In this document: positions 7,779 to 15,820 of the stretch, piece after piece
How the letters are laid out: every line of letters begins with the position of its first letter
Position numbering within the stretch: the first letter of the stretch is position 1
NCBI GenBank assembly: GCA_021152595.1
Contig: JAGKVC010000028.1
Coordinates: 1-26,687 of the forward strand
DNA from: Clostridia bacterium
Lineage (GTDB): Bacteria > Bacillota > Clostridia > Oscillospirales > Ruminococcaceae
DNA: 26,687 nt
Direction of reading: 5' to 3'
The notes under the pieces: generated by a model
What the model was told of the DNA's origin: nothing
Database searches by the model: none
Seen by the model: the letters and a program-made list of their open reading frames with translations, nothing else
Position numbers and translations under genes: made by a program

Positions 7779-9206
7779 ATGCCGACATATCCGCAGCCGG
7801 AAGCTGTTTTCCGGTATTTTTCTGAAATCGCATCCATGCCCCACGGCTCGGGACATACCGAACTGATCCGGCAATGGGCGCTCGATACCGCAAAGCGTCT
7901 GCATCTCGAAGCATATGCCGATGAAACAGGCAATGTGATCATCCGCAAGGCCGCTTCTGCCGGATACGAAAATCATCCGCGTGTCATTTTGCAGGGACAT
8001 ATGGACATGGTCTGTGCGCAGCTCCCGGACTGCAACAAGAATATGGAAACCGAGGGGCTTGATCTGATCTGGGGCGACGAATATCTCACCGCGGACGGCA
8101 CAACACTCGGCGGCGACGACGGCATTGCGATCGCCTATGCGTTTGCAATTCTTGAATCGGATTCGATTCCGCATCCGCCGCTCACCGCAGTCTTTACCGT
8201 CGATGAGGAAACCGGCATGGACGGCGCAGCCGGTCTCAGCCCCAATGCACTGGAGGGTACCTATCTCATCAATATTGACTCCGAGGATGAGGGCATTTTT
8301 ACAGTCGGATGCGCAGGCGGTGTCCGTTCGCATCTTTGCTATCCGGTTCACCGTTCTCCTGCAAAAGGCTCGCTTGTTCCCCTTTCGCTCTATGGTCTCA
8401 CCGGCGGACACTCCGGTACAGAGATCCATAAGCCGCTTCTGAATGCAAATACGCTGATGCTGCATCTGCTGCAATCCGTTCCGCAGACGGTTCGCCTCTG
8501 CACATGGGAGGGCGGTATCCGGGATAATGTCATCCCGACAGACTGCAACGCAGAGGTTGTTGTACCGGATGCAGATGCAAAGGCGTTCATTGAGGCCATC
8601 AACTGCAAACTGGATCAGATCAAAGCAGAATATCCGCATGAATCCGGTGTCAGTCTGAAAACTAGCATCGCCCCGAACTGTGAACCGCTTGCAGTCGAAA
8701 ATTCAGAAGCGCTTCTGGATGCACTCGCACTTCTGCCGAACGGCGTACAAAAAATGAATGAACGGCTTGGCATGCCGCAGACCTCACTGAATCTCGGTAT
8801 CTTCGCACTGACAAAATACGGAGAATCCATGCAGGTCGATGCACTCATCCGCAGCGGAAGCAATGCCGAAAAACGCATGCTCGCTGACAGGCTCCGGCAG
8901 CTTGCGGAACAGGCCGGCGGCAGCGTCTCGGAATCCGGCGATTATCCGGCATGGGAATATTTGCCGGATACCGTACTCGAACAAACTGCTGTCAAGGTCT
9001 TCTGTGCACTTTACGGCGGTGAACCGAAGATCGAAACGATCCACGCAGGACTGGAATGCGGCATTCTCAATGCCATGGCGCCGCAGCTTCAGTGCATCTC
9101 GATCGGACCGGATCTGCTGGATATCCACACGCCGCGCGAGCGTCTTTCGATCGCCTCGGCAGCGAGAACATGGGAGTTCCTGCTGGCGCTCCTGAAAGCC
9201 CTTTGA
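7779..9206 (+). CDS. pepD: Aminoacyl-histidine dipeptidase, M20 family (PepD-type)
   Basis: A 475-aa cytosolic dizinc peptidase of the M20C type that splits dipeptides such as Xaa-His. Metal and catalytic residues are all visible: His74 and Asp76 in QGHMDMV, bridging Asp113 in TLGGDDG, the catalytic/metal pair Glu143-Glu144 in VDEETGMDG, Asp167 in NIDSEDEG and the final His422 in IHAGLECGI. The inserted dimerisation/lid domain lies at roughly 185-370. Length is typical for the family. A strong AAGGAGG site stands seven bases before the ATG. It is the fourth gene of the run, 12 bases after the membrane protein and 18 before sbcD. A role in peptide recycling is expected from the family; there is no sign of secretion. 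Confidence 0.9.
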   Translation: MPTYPQPEAVFRYFSEIASMPHGSGHTELIRQWALDTAKRLHLEAYADETGNVIIRKAASAGYENHPRVILQGHMDMVCAQLPDCNKNMETEGLDLIWGDEYLTADGTTLGGDDGIAIAYAFAILESDSIPHPPLTAVFTVDEETGMDGAAGLSPNALEGTYLINIDSEDEGIFTVGCAGGVRSHLCYPVHRSPAKGSLVPLSLYGLTGGHSGTEIHKPLLNANTLMLHLLQSVPQTVRLCTWEGGIRDNVIPTDCNAEVVVPDADAKAFIEAINCKLDQIKAEYPHESGVSLKTSIAPNCEPLAVENSEALLDALALLPNGVQKMNERLGMPQTSLNLGIFALTKYGESMQVDALIRSGSNAEKRMLADRLRQLAEQAGGSVSESGDYPAWEYLPDTVLEQTAVKVFCALYGGEPKIETIHAGLECGILNAMAPQLQCISIGPDLLDIHTPRERLSIASAARTWEFLLALLKAL

Positions 9207-9224
9207 TGAACCGGAGGAAGCAAT

Positions 9225-10361
9225 ATGCGATTTCTGCACTTAGCCGACCTGCACCTCGGAAAGGTTCTGCACAAGCAGAATCTGCTTGAGGATCAGAAAT
9301 ACATTTTGCAGCAGATTCTGCAAATTTCTGAGGAACATGCAGTGGACGCTGTCCTGATTGCAGGCGACGTCTACCAGCGGAATGCGCCCTCAGCCGAAGC
9401 GATGACCGTTTTCAGCGATTTCATCACAGAGCTTGCAAAGCGCAGTCTGCCCTGCTATATCATCAGCGGCAATCACGATTCTGCGGAGCGTGTCGCATAT
9501 CTTGCACCGCTCGCACAGCTTTCCGGCGTCTATATTTCCGGCGCAGATACGGCAAATATCTACACATTCACGCAGTCCGATGAATTCGGGGAGATTATGC
9601 TGCATCTGATGCCGTTCACGACACCGCTTCAGGTGCGGCAGGTATTTCCGGAGCAGGCGGATGAGATACAGAACTATCACGATGCAATCCGCATCCTGAT
9701 GCAACATCACCCGATTGATCCGCAAAAGCGAAATATCATCCTCGCACACCAGTTCCTGACCGGCGCACAGGTCTGTGATTCCGAGGAGCTGGCAATCGGC
9801 GGTCTTGATAACATTTCCGCGGCGCTGTTTGACGACTATGATTATGCTGCACTCGGACATCTCCACGGACCGCAGCAGGTCACCCGTCCGGAAGTGCGCT
9901 ATGCAGGTTCGCCGCTCAAATATTCGTTCTCAGAGGTGCATCAGCATAAGTCCGTCACAATCGTCGAGCTGCGTGAAAAGGGCGATGTCCGCATCGAAAC
10001 CGTGCCGCTCACGCCCCTGCGCGAAATGCAGGTTCTCAGCGGCAGCTTTTCCGATTTGATGCAGATGCCGAAATGCGAGGATTATGTCCAGCTCACGGTC
10101 ACCGATGCAGCACCGCCTGTCAACGCGGCACGCGCACTGCACACAGTCTTCCCGAACTGCCTGCAAACACTGTTCAGCAGTACAGAAGATGCCGAGCCGC
10201 TTTTCAACGGCGCAGAAAGCATGCCGGAGAAAACAGATTTTCTCACGCTGTTGCAGGATTTCTATGCTGCCCAGCATGCCGGTGAAGCACTCTCCGATGC
10301 ACAGGAAATGATCGTCCGTGCTGTACTGGAACAGCTCGATCAGAAAGCAGGTGCGCAATGA
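9225..10361 (+). CDS. sbcD: SbcD exonuclease subunit (Mre11 family)
   Basis: A 378-aa manganese-dependent nuclease subunit of the SbcCD complex, which opens hairpins and trims protein-blocked DNA ends. The calcineurin-type phosphoesterase motifs appear in order: Asp8 and His10 in LADLHLGK, Asp48 in LIAGDVYQR, Asn83-His84-Asp85 in ISGNHDSAE, the His of ILAHQFLTG and the two His of LGHLHGPQ. The C-terminal part (about 270-378) should be the capping/SbcC-contact domain. A GGAGG site precedes the ATG. The stop overlaps the sbcC start (ATGA), the usual arrangement for this pair, so translation is coupled. Confidence 0.95.
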   Translation: MRFLHLADLHLGKVLHKQNLLEDQKYILQQILQISEEHAVDAVLIAGDVYQRNAPSAEAMTVFSDFITELAKRSLPCYIISGNHDSAERVAYLAPLAQLSGVYISGADTANIYTFTQSDEFGEIMLHLMPFTTPLQVRQVFPEQADEIQNYHDAIRILMQHHPIDPQKRNIILAHQFLTGAQVCDSEELAIGGLDNISAALFDDYDYAALGHLHGPQQVTRPEVRYAGSPLKYSFSEVHQHKSVTIVELREKGDVRIETVPLTPLREMQVLSGSFSDLMQMPKCEDYVQLTVTDAAPPVNAARALHTVFPNCLQTLFSSTEDAEPLFNGAESMPEKTDFLTLLQDFYAAQHAGEALSDAQEMIVRAVLEQLDQKAGAQ

Positions 10362-12979
10362 AACCGAGAATTCTGACCATGCAGGCATTCGGACCGTATG
10401 CGCAGAAAACAGTCGTTGATTTCACAAAGCTCGAACGTGACGGTCTGTTTCTGGTATGCGGTGCAACAGGTGCCGGAAAAACCACAATCTTTGATGCGAT
10501 CGTCTATGCACTGTTCGGAGAAGCAAGCGGCGGCGCCGAGCGGCGCAGTCCCGACAGCTTCCGTTCGGATTATGCCGCTCCGGAAACGGAAACCTACGCA
10601 GAACTCGAATTTGAGCATCGCGGCAATGTCTATACCGTTCGCAGATCGCCGGAATATCTCTGTCCGAAAAAGATCGGAGAGGGCATGAAGCTCAGCAAGC
10701 GGACTGCCGCGCTGCATCTGCCGGACGGCAAGGTTCTCGAAAACATCAAGGAAGTCAATCTGAAAATTCAGGAACTGATCGGGCTGACACATGCACAGTT
10801 TGCACAGACGGTCATGATCGCACAGGGCGAATTCCGCAAGATCCTGACCGCAAGCTCCGATGTCCGCAAGGCTATCTTCCAGAAGCTCTTTGATACTGTC
10901 CGATATGCGGATTTTCAGGATACGCTCAAAACAATGGAATCCGAGGAGAAAGCAAAGATCAGCCGCATCGAGCAGGAAATTCTGCTGACCGTGCGTGATC
11001 TGATTCTGCCGGAAAATGCAGATGATTCCGAAATTCTGAACAATCTCCGGACAGAACCGGAATATGCATCAAAGGCAGTCTCACCGCTGAAAGCGATCTG
11101 TCAGAAGCAGCGCATCCTGCTTGAAACGCTCAGTGAGGACCGCAAACGCTGCGCGGATGCACTTGAAAAGGTGACAAAAGAAGCCGACCGCGCCAGACAG
11201 CAGAACAAGCTCCTCTCTGATCTGACAGCCGCCGAGGCACAGGCGGAAAAGCTCGATGCACAGACAGGTGATATGGAGCTTGCAGAGGAGAAACTCAATC
11301 TTGCACGGCATGCAGCGGCTCTGCTCCGTGAATATCACGCCGTTGAAACTGCTGATCAGCAGCTTGAAACCGCGCAGTCGATCCTGAAAAAGCATCTGGA
11401 GGCGCTGCCTGCTCTGGAGGATGCAAAACAGAAGGCTGCCGAAGCACTGGAAGCGGCACAGCAATCCGCAGAGAAAATCCCCGCCTTGCAGGAGCAGAAG
11501 CAGCACGCGCAGCATGCACTGGATCTTCTGCGAAAAAGCAAAATGCAGCGTGATCAGCACAGGCAGGCTGCTTCTCTGCTCGCATCAAAATCCGAAGCCT
11601 ACCGCATAGCCGCCGATGCCGAGCGCCTCTGCATGGATGCATACAATGCAGGACAGGCAGGTCTGCTTGCCGAAACACTGCAATCCGGCATGCCCTGTCC
11701 GGTCTGCGGTTCGACGGAGCATCCGAATCCGGCTGCACATTCCGATCACACTCCGACAGATGCCGAATTGACAGCAGTCCGCCAGAAGACAAGCGATGCC
11801 CTTGCCGCCTTTGCGAAGCAGAAACAGACAGTCGAGGAACGTCAGCAGGCACTTGATGCGCTGCTTGCAGAACTGCGGACAGTCTGCGGTGAGGAAAGCC
11901 CGACTGAACAGGCGCTGCTTGATACCGCGGCACAGGCGGATCAGGACATTACTGCACTGAACCGTGCGCTGACACAGGCGCAGTCACGCGCATCCCGGAC
12001 GGAGCGCGATTTTGCTGCACAGAAAGCGGCAGCAGAGGAATCCGCGTCCAATTACCGGCGCGCAAAAGAGACCGCAGAGCAGCGCCGCGCAGACTATGCA
12101 GATGCGCTGACAGGCTCCGTCTTTGCAAATGAAGCCGCCTTCCTCGATGCGGTTATGGCACCGGAAACGCAGATGAAGCTGCAAAATCAGGTGCAGACCT
12201 ATCTCGAGCGCAAAAATACCCTGCGCGGTCAGCTTGAAAATCTGCATACCCAGTGTACCATCTCCGAACCGCTGCCGCTTGCTGAAATCGAACAGGATAT
12301 CCGCGAACTGCGTGAAAAGCATACATCGCTTGATCAGGCTTACCGGAACGCAGAACGCATCTGCGAGACGAATGAGAAGGTTCTCGAGCGGCTGAAACCG
12401 CTGAGCGATCAGCGAAAAGAGGCAGTCGCCTTTGAAAAACAGCTCCGTGGCCTCTATTTCACGGTCAGCGGACAGCTCACCGGCAAGGCAAAGCTCAGCT
12501 TTGAAGCCTATGTCCAGCAATTCTACTTCCGGCATGTTGTCACGGCTGCGAATGAGCGGCTGCGCTTCCTCACGAACAATACCTATTCGCTCCGCTGCCG
12601 CAGATCGACGGATCAGAAGCAGGTGCAGACCGGTCTGGATCTCGAAGTCTTTGACAGCGGAACCGGCGCATGGCGCGAGGTCTCATCGCTTTCCGGCGGT
12701 GAGTCGTTCCTCGCTTCGCTTGCACTGGCACTCGGTCTTTCGGATGTGGTGCAGGCACAGAGCGGCGGCATTCGGCTCGATGCAATGTTCATTGATGAGG
12801 GCTTCGGAACGCTGGATGAAAACCTGCTCTCGCTCGCTATGCAGATGCTCTCCAAGCTCGCGGACGGCTCCCGTCTCATCGGTGTGATCTCGCATGTGGC
12901 TGAGCTGCGCGAGGCAATCCCCTCCCAGATTGTCATCAGCAAGACCGAATCCGGCAGCACATTGACCGTCCGGACATAA
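10358..12979 (+). CDS. sbcC: SbcC ATPase subunit (Rad50 family)
   Basis: An 873-aa SMC-like ATPase that pairs with SbcD. The N-terminal half-ATPase has Walker A GATGAGKT (35-42) and the Q-loop region TVMIAQGEFRKIL. Two long Ala/Glu/Lys/Gln-rich coiled-coil arms (about 180-440 and 460-700) flank a zinc hook CPVCG (Cys447, Cys450), where two molecules join. The C-terminal half carries the ABC signature LSGGE (778-782) and Walker B FIDEGFG (Asp813, Glu814). It is somewhat shorter than the roughly 1000-aa SbcC of many bacteria because the arms are shorter; nothing essential is missing. It is the last gene of the six-gene run, and no clear terminator follows. Confidence 0.95.
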   Translation: MKPRILTMQAFGPYAQKTVVDFTKLERDGLFLVCGATGAGKTTIFDAIVYALFGEASGGAERRSPDSFRSDYAAPETETYAELEFEHRGNVYTVRRSPEYLCPKKIGEGMKLSKRTAALHLPDGKVLENIKEVNLKIQELIGLTHAQFAQTVMIAQGEFRKILTASSDVRKAIFQKLFDTVRYADFQDTLKTMESEEKAKISRIEQEILLTVRDLILPENADDSEILNNLRTEPEYASKAVSPLKAICQKQRILLETLSEDRKRCADALEKVTKEADRARQQNKLLSDLTAAEAQAEKLDAQTGDMELAEEKLNLARHAAALLREYHAVETADQQLETAQSILKKHLEALPALEDAKQKAAEALEAAQQSAEKIPALQEQKQHAQHALDLLRKSKMQRDQHRQAASLLASKSEAYRIAADAERLCMDAYNAGQAGLLAETLQSGMPCPVCGSTEHPNPAAHSDHTPTDAELTAVRQKTSDALAAFAKQKQTVEERQQALDALLAELRTVCGEESPTEQALLDTAAQADQDITALNRALTQAQSRASRTERDFAAQKAAAEESASNYRRAKETAEQRRADYADALTGSVFANEAAFLDAVMAPETQMKLQNQVQTYLERKNTLRGQLENLHTQCTISEPLPLAEIEQDIRELREKHTSLDQAYRNAERICETNEKVLERLKPLSDQRKEAVAFEKQLRGLYFTVSGQLTGKAKLSFEAYVQQFYFRHVVTAANERLRFLTNNTYSLRCRRSTDQKQVQTGLDLEVFDSGTGAWREVSSLSGGESFLASLALALGLSDVVQAQSGGIRLDAMFIDEGFGTLDENLLSLAMQMLSKLADGSRLIGVISHVAELREAIPSQIVISKTESGSTLTVRT

Positions 12980-12993
12980 GATCGCAGATTCCT

Positions 12994-13022
12994 GTATATT
13001 CCGCGGAATTTCAGCAATATAC
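12994..13022. promoter_or_regulatory. Inverted repeat abutting the clostripain promoter
   Basis: GTATATT (12994-13000) and AATATAC (13016-13022) are perfect 7-bp arms, and a 10-bp palindrome TTCCGCGGAA sits inside (12999-13008). The right arm ends at the base before the -35 box. It could be a regulator site or the remains of an sbcC terminator; there is no T run. Confidence 0.3.
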
Positions 13023-13051
13023 TTGACAAATCCCCGTTCATCATGTAAAAT
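13023..13051 (+). promoter_or_regulatory. Sigma-A promoter of the clostripain-like gene
   Basis: TTGACA (13023-13028) and TAAAAT (13046-13051) with a 17-base spacer. The gene therefore has its own promoter after sbcC, and coding cannot begin at the in-frame ATG lying at 13023 or before. Confidence 0.8.
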
Positions 13052-13071
13052 AGTATCAGAATCTTCGATAC

Positions 13072-13077
13072 AGGAGG
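13072..13077 (+). promoter_or_regulatory. Ribosome site deciding the clostripain start
   Basis: AGGAGG lies eight bases before the ATG at 13086. The out-of-frame ATG at 13080 is only two bases away, and the in-frame ATG at 13023 overlaps the -35 box. Confidence 0.8.
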
Positions 13078-13085
13078 ATATGTAT

Positions 13086-15449
13086 ATGGATCAAAATCGC
13101 CCGAGAGGCAGAGAAATAAATGTAACGAGCGGCGGCTCCGGCGTTCATCGCCGCGGTGAGGGACTCGGTACAGGTCCCGTCGGCTCGCAGAACGGCTATG
13201 CAGGCAAGACAGGCGGCGGCTCCGGCGGCGGCGGAAAACGTGCTGCTGCGGCAGGCGGCGGCGGAACCATCCTGCTGCTGATCGTCGGCTATATGCTGCT
13301 GAAGGGATGCAGCTCCGGCGGTGTCGGCAGCATGCTCGGCAACATGACAGGCGGTCTCAGCGATGATATGACCGGTCAGCTCCCCTATCATTCCGAAGAA
13401 GTGCAGTCTGATCAGTATATCGCACCGGCAGCCGAAAGCTATGACGATTCCGTTGCTTCCGGCTCGCGTGAAAAATATACAAAGATTCTCGGCGGCGGTC
13501 AGGATACCGTCACGATGATGGTGTACCTCTGCGGTACGGACCTCGAATCCAAGAGCGGCATGGCATCCTCGGATCTTCAGGAAATGGCAAATGCAAGATT
13601 CGGTGACAATGTCAATGTCATTGTGTATACCGGCGGATGCAAGCAGTGGCAGACCTCCGGCATCAGCAACAGCGTCAACCAGATCTACCGTCTCAAGGAC
13701 GGCAAAATGGAGCGCCTCGAAGCGGATATGGGCAACAAAGCCATGACCGATCCGAATACGCTCACTGAGTTCATTCAGTACTGCGCAAAGAACTTCCCGG
13801 CAAACCGCAATATCCTTGATTTCTGGGATCACGGCGGCGGATCCGTCAGCGGCTACGGCTATGACGAAAAGCTCCGCAACGGCGGTTCGATGGATCTTGC
13901 AGGCGTCAGCAAGGCACTCAAGAACGGCGGTGTCAAATTTGATCTTGTCGGCTTCGATGCCTGCCTGATGGCAACCGCGGAAACCGCGCTGATGATGAAT
14001 AATTACGCGGACTATCTGGTCGCTTCCGAAGAGACGGAGCCCGGCATCGGCTGGTATTATACCGAATGGCTGACAAAGCTCGGCAGCAATACCTCCATGC
14101 CGACACTCGAAATCGGCAAGAACATCTGCGATGATTTCACCGCAGCCTGCGCAAAGCGCTGCCCCGGTCAGAAGACCACGCTTTCCGTCATTGACCTTGC
14201 CGAATTTGCAAATACCGTTCCGGCAGACCTTTCCGCATTTGCGGATTCCGTCAGCGCAAAGATGGAGAACAAGGAATATCAGGAAGTCTCCAGCGCGCGC
14301 AACAACACTAGAGAATTTGCAACGTCCTCAAAGATTGACCAGGTTGACCTTGTCGATCTCGCGCTCAATATGAACACGGCAGAGGGTAAAAAGCTCGCTG
14401 AAACGCTCCAGAAGGCGGTCAAGTACAACCGTACATCCACCAATATGACGAATGCACACGGCGTCTCGATCTTCTTCCCGTATAAGCGCACCTCCTATGT
14501 GGACAACGCATGCAGCACATACAGCCAGATCCAGATGGATCAGTCCTATATGAAGTGCATCCGGCAGTTTGCAAGCCTTGAGACCAGCGGTCAGATCGCA
14601 GCAGGCGGCTCCGGTTCTCCGCTCGGCTCGCTGTTCGGCGGTGCCTCGACCGGTTCCTCCGGCAGCTCCGAAATGATCGGCTCGCTCCTGAGCGGCTTCC
14701 TGACCTCGGCGATGTCCGGCGGCAGAAGCATCAACGGTCTGACACAGGACAACATCAAATTCATGGAGGAAACTCCGCTTTCCGAGGCTGATACGCAGGA
14801 ATACCTCTCGCTCAACTATTTCAATGCAAACAACCTCTACTGGAACGAATCTAACGGTCAGTATCTCCTGACGCTGACCGAGGATCAGTGGAAGCTCGTC
14901 AACACGCTCGATAAAAACGTCTTCTATGATGACGGAACCGGCTATGTCGATCTCGGTCTGGACAATGTCTATGACTTCGACGACAACGGCAATCTCATCG
15001 CAGATACCGCGCGTGACTGGCTTGCGATCAACGGTCAGGTTGTTGCATATTACCACACCGATACGATTGATACCGGTGATAAGTACACAATCTCCGGTTA
15101 CATTCCGGTTCTGCTCAACGGCGACCGCGCAAAGCTGCTCGTTGCATTCGATCAGGATAACCCGAAGGGCTATGTCATCGGCGCAGAGACCGATTACCGC
15201 AACAACGAAACCAATACCGTCGCAAAGAGCATGACAGAACTCAATGACGGCGATACGCTTGACTTTGTCTGCGATTACTACGACTACGACGGCAACTATC
15301 AGGACAGCTATATGATCGGCGAGCAGATGACCGTCAACGGCACGCTGAAGATCAGCAATGTCGATGTCGGCGACGGCGCAGTCAAGATCATGTACCGCTT
15401 CACCGATATGTACAATCAGGAATACTGGACCGAAGCGATCATGCAGTAA
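13086..15449 (+). CDS. Membrane-anchored clostripain-like (C11) cysteine peptidase
   Basis: A 787-aa protein with a peptidase C11 domain. It starts with a Gly/Arg-rich tail (1-58), probably cytosolic, followed by one membrane helix (about 60-74, TILLLIVGYMLLKGC), so it is likely anchored with the bulk outside. The C11 domain (about 139-500) starts at VTMMVYLCGTDLE and has the catalytic His249 in FWDHGGG and Cys293 in FDACLMA. Family members cleave after basic residues, often after self-processing. A Gly/Ser-rich stretch (about 501-550) leads to a C-terminal region (about 555-787), likely beta-rich and of unknown fold. It has its own promoter and terminator. Start 13086 is chosen on the ribosome site. 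Substrate is unknown; the peptidase class is well supported. Confidence 0.88.
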   Translation: MDQNRPRGREINVTSGGSGVHRRGEGLGTGPVGSQNGYAGKTGGGSGGGGKRAAAAGGGGTILLLIVGYMLLKGCSSGGVGSMLGNMTGGLSDDMTGQLPYHSEEVQSDQYIAPAAESYDDSVASGSREKYTKILGGGQDTVTMMVYLCGTDLESKSGMASSDLQEMANARFGDNVNVIVYTGGCKQWQTSGISNSVNQIYRLKDGKMERLEADMGNKAMTDPNTLTEFIQYCAKNFPANRNILDFWDHGGGSVSGYGYDEKLRNGGSMDLAGVSKALKNGGVKFDLVGFDACLMATAETALMMNNYADYLVASEETEPGIGWYYTEWLTKLGSNTSMPTLEIGKNICDDFTAACAKRCPGQKTTLSVIDLAEFANTVPADLSAFADSVSAKMENKEYQEVSSARNNTREFATSSKIDQVDLVDLALNMNTAEGKKLAETLQKAVKYNRTSTNMTNAHGVSIFFPYKRTSYVDNACSTYSQIQMDQSYMKCIRQFASLETSGQIAAGGSGSPLGSLFGGASTGSSGSSEMIGSLLSGFLTSAMSGGRSINGLTQDNIKFMEETPLSEADTQEYLSLNYFNANNLYWNESNGQYLLTLTEDQWKLVNTLDKNVFYDDGTGYVDLGLDNVYDFDDNGNLIADTARDWLAINGQVVAYYHTDTIDTGDKYTISGYIPVLLNGDRAKLLVAFDQDNPKGYVIGAETDYRNNETNTVAKSMTELNDGDTLDFVCDYYDYDGNYQDSYMIGEQMTVNGTLKISNVDVGDGAVKIMYRFTDMYNQEYWTEAIMQ

Positions 15450-15454
15450 CACCA

Positions 15455-15490
15455 AAAGCACCCTGCCGCATTGACAGGGTGCTTTCTTTC
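15455..15490 (+). terminator. Terminator after the clostripain-like gene
   Basis: AAAGCACCCTG (15455-15465) and CAGGGTGCTTT (15475-15485) form an 11-bp stem with a 9-base loop, then TTTCTTTCC. It lies just before the next gene's ribosome site, so DUF1294 may be expressed only by read-through, or by a promoter I cannot see. Confidence 0.75.
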
Positions 15491-15504
15491 CGGAAAGGAG
15501 CATT

Positions 15505-15774
15505 ATGTTCAAAGGCTTTCTGATCATCCTGCTTGTGATGAGCGCGCTGACATTTCTCGTCTACGGACTGGATAAGCACGCAGCAAAAACAAATTCATGG
15601 CGCACACCGGAGCGGCGTCTGCTTGTCTTCGGATTTGTCGGCGGCGCACTGGGCGGTCTGCTCGGCATGTGTATCTTTCATCACAAAACGCGCAAGTTTT
15701 ATTTCTGGCTCGTGAATCTGCTCGGCATCTCGTGGCAGATTGTCGCGCTCTGGTATCTCGGCACGAAAATGTAA
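15505..15774 (+). CDS. DUF1294 small membrane protein
   Basis: An 89-aa membrane protein of the DUF1294 family. It shows the family hallmarks YGLDKHAAKTNSWRTPERRL and LGMCIFHHKTRKFYF between three hydrophobic segments (about 2-21, 40-58 and 66-85). Length is normal for the family, whose function is unknown. An AAAGGAG site precedes the ATG. It sits between the clostripain terminator and a strong bidirectional terminator shared with the convergent GH9 gene. No promoter of its own was found in the 55-base gap. Confidence 0.85.
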   Translation: MFKGFLIILLVMSALTFLVYGLDKHAAKTNSWRTPERRLLVFGFVGGALGGLLGMCIFHHKTRKFYFWLVNLLGISWQIVALWYLGTKM

Positions 15775-15815
15775 AAAAATCCTCGGAATCCGGTCATGGG
15801 ATTCCGAGGATTTTT
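15775..15815. terminator. Bidirectional terminator between DUF1294 and GH9
   Basis: AAAAATCCTCGGAATCC (15775-15791) pairs with GGATTCCGAGGATTTTT (15799-15815): a 17-bp perfect stem with T runs on both strands, serving two convergent genes. Confidence 0.9.
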
Positions 15816-15820
15816 GATCT

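Noticed and set aside
7005..8639. A 544-codon minus-strand open frame across the membrane protein and pepD genes
   Set aside because: It covers two real plus-strand genes and the gap between them, shows shadow-type composition and has no ribosome site or family motif.
13023..13085. A 21-residue N-terminal extension of the clostripain-like protein
   Set aside because: The ATG overlaps the -35 box of the gene's own promoter, so it cannot be in that transcript; the AGGAGG site fixes the start at 13086.
14328..15527. A 399-codon minus-strand open frame opposite the clostripain gene
   Set aside because: It reads through the plus-strand terminator and has no domain or ribosome site; it is an antisense shadow.
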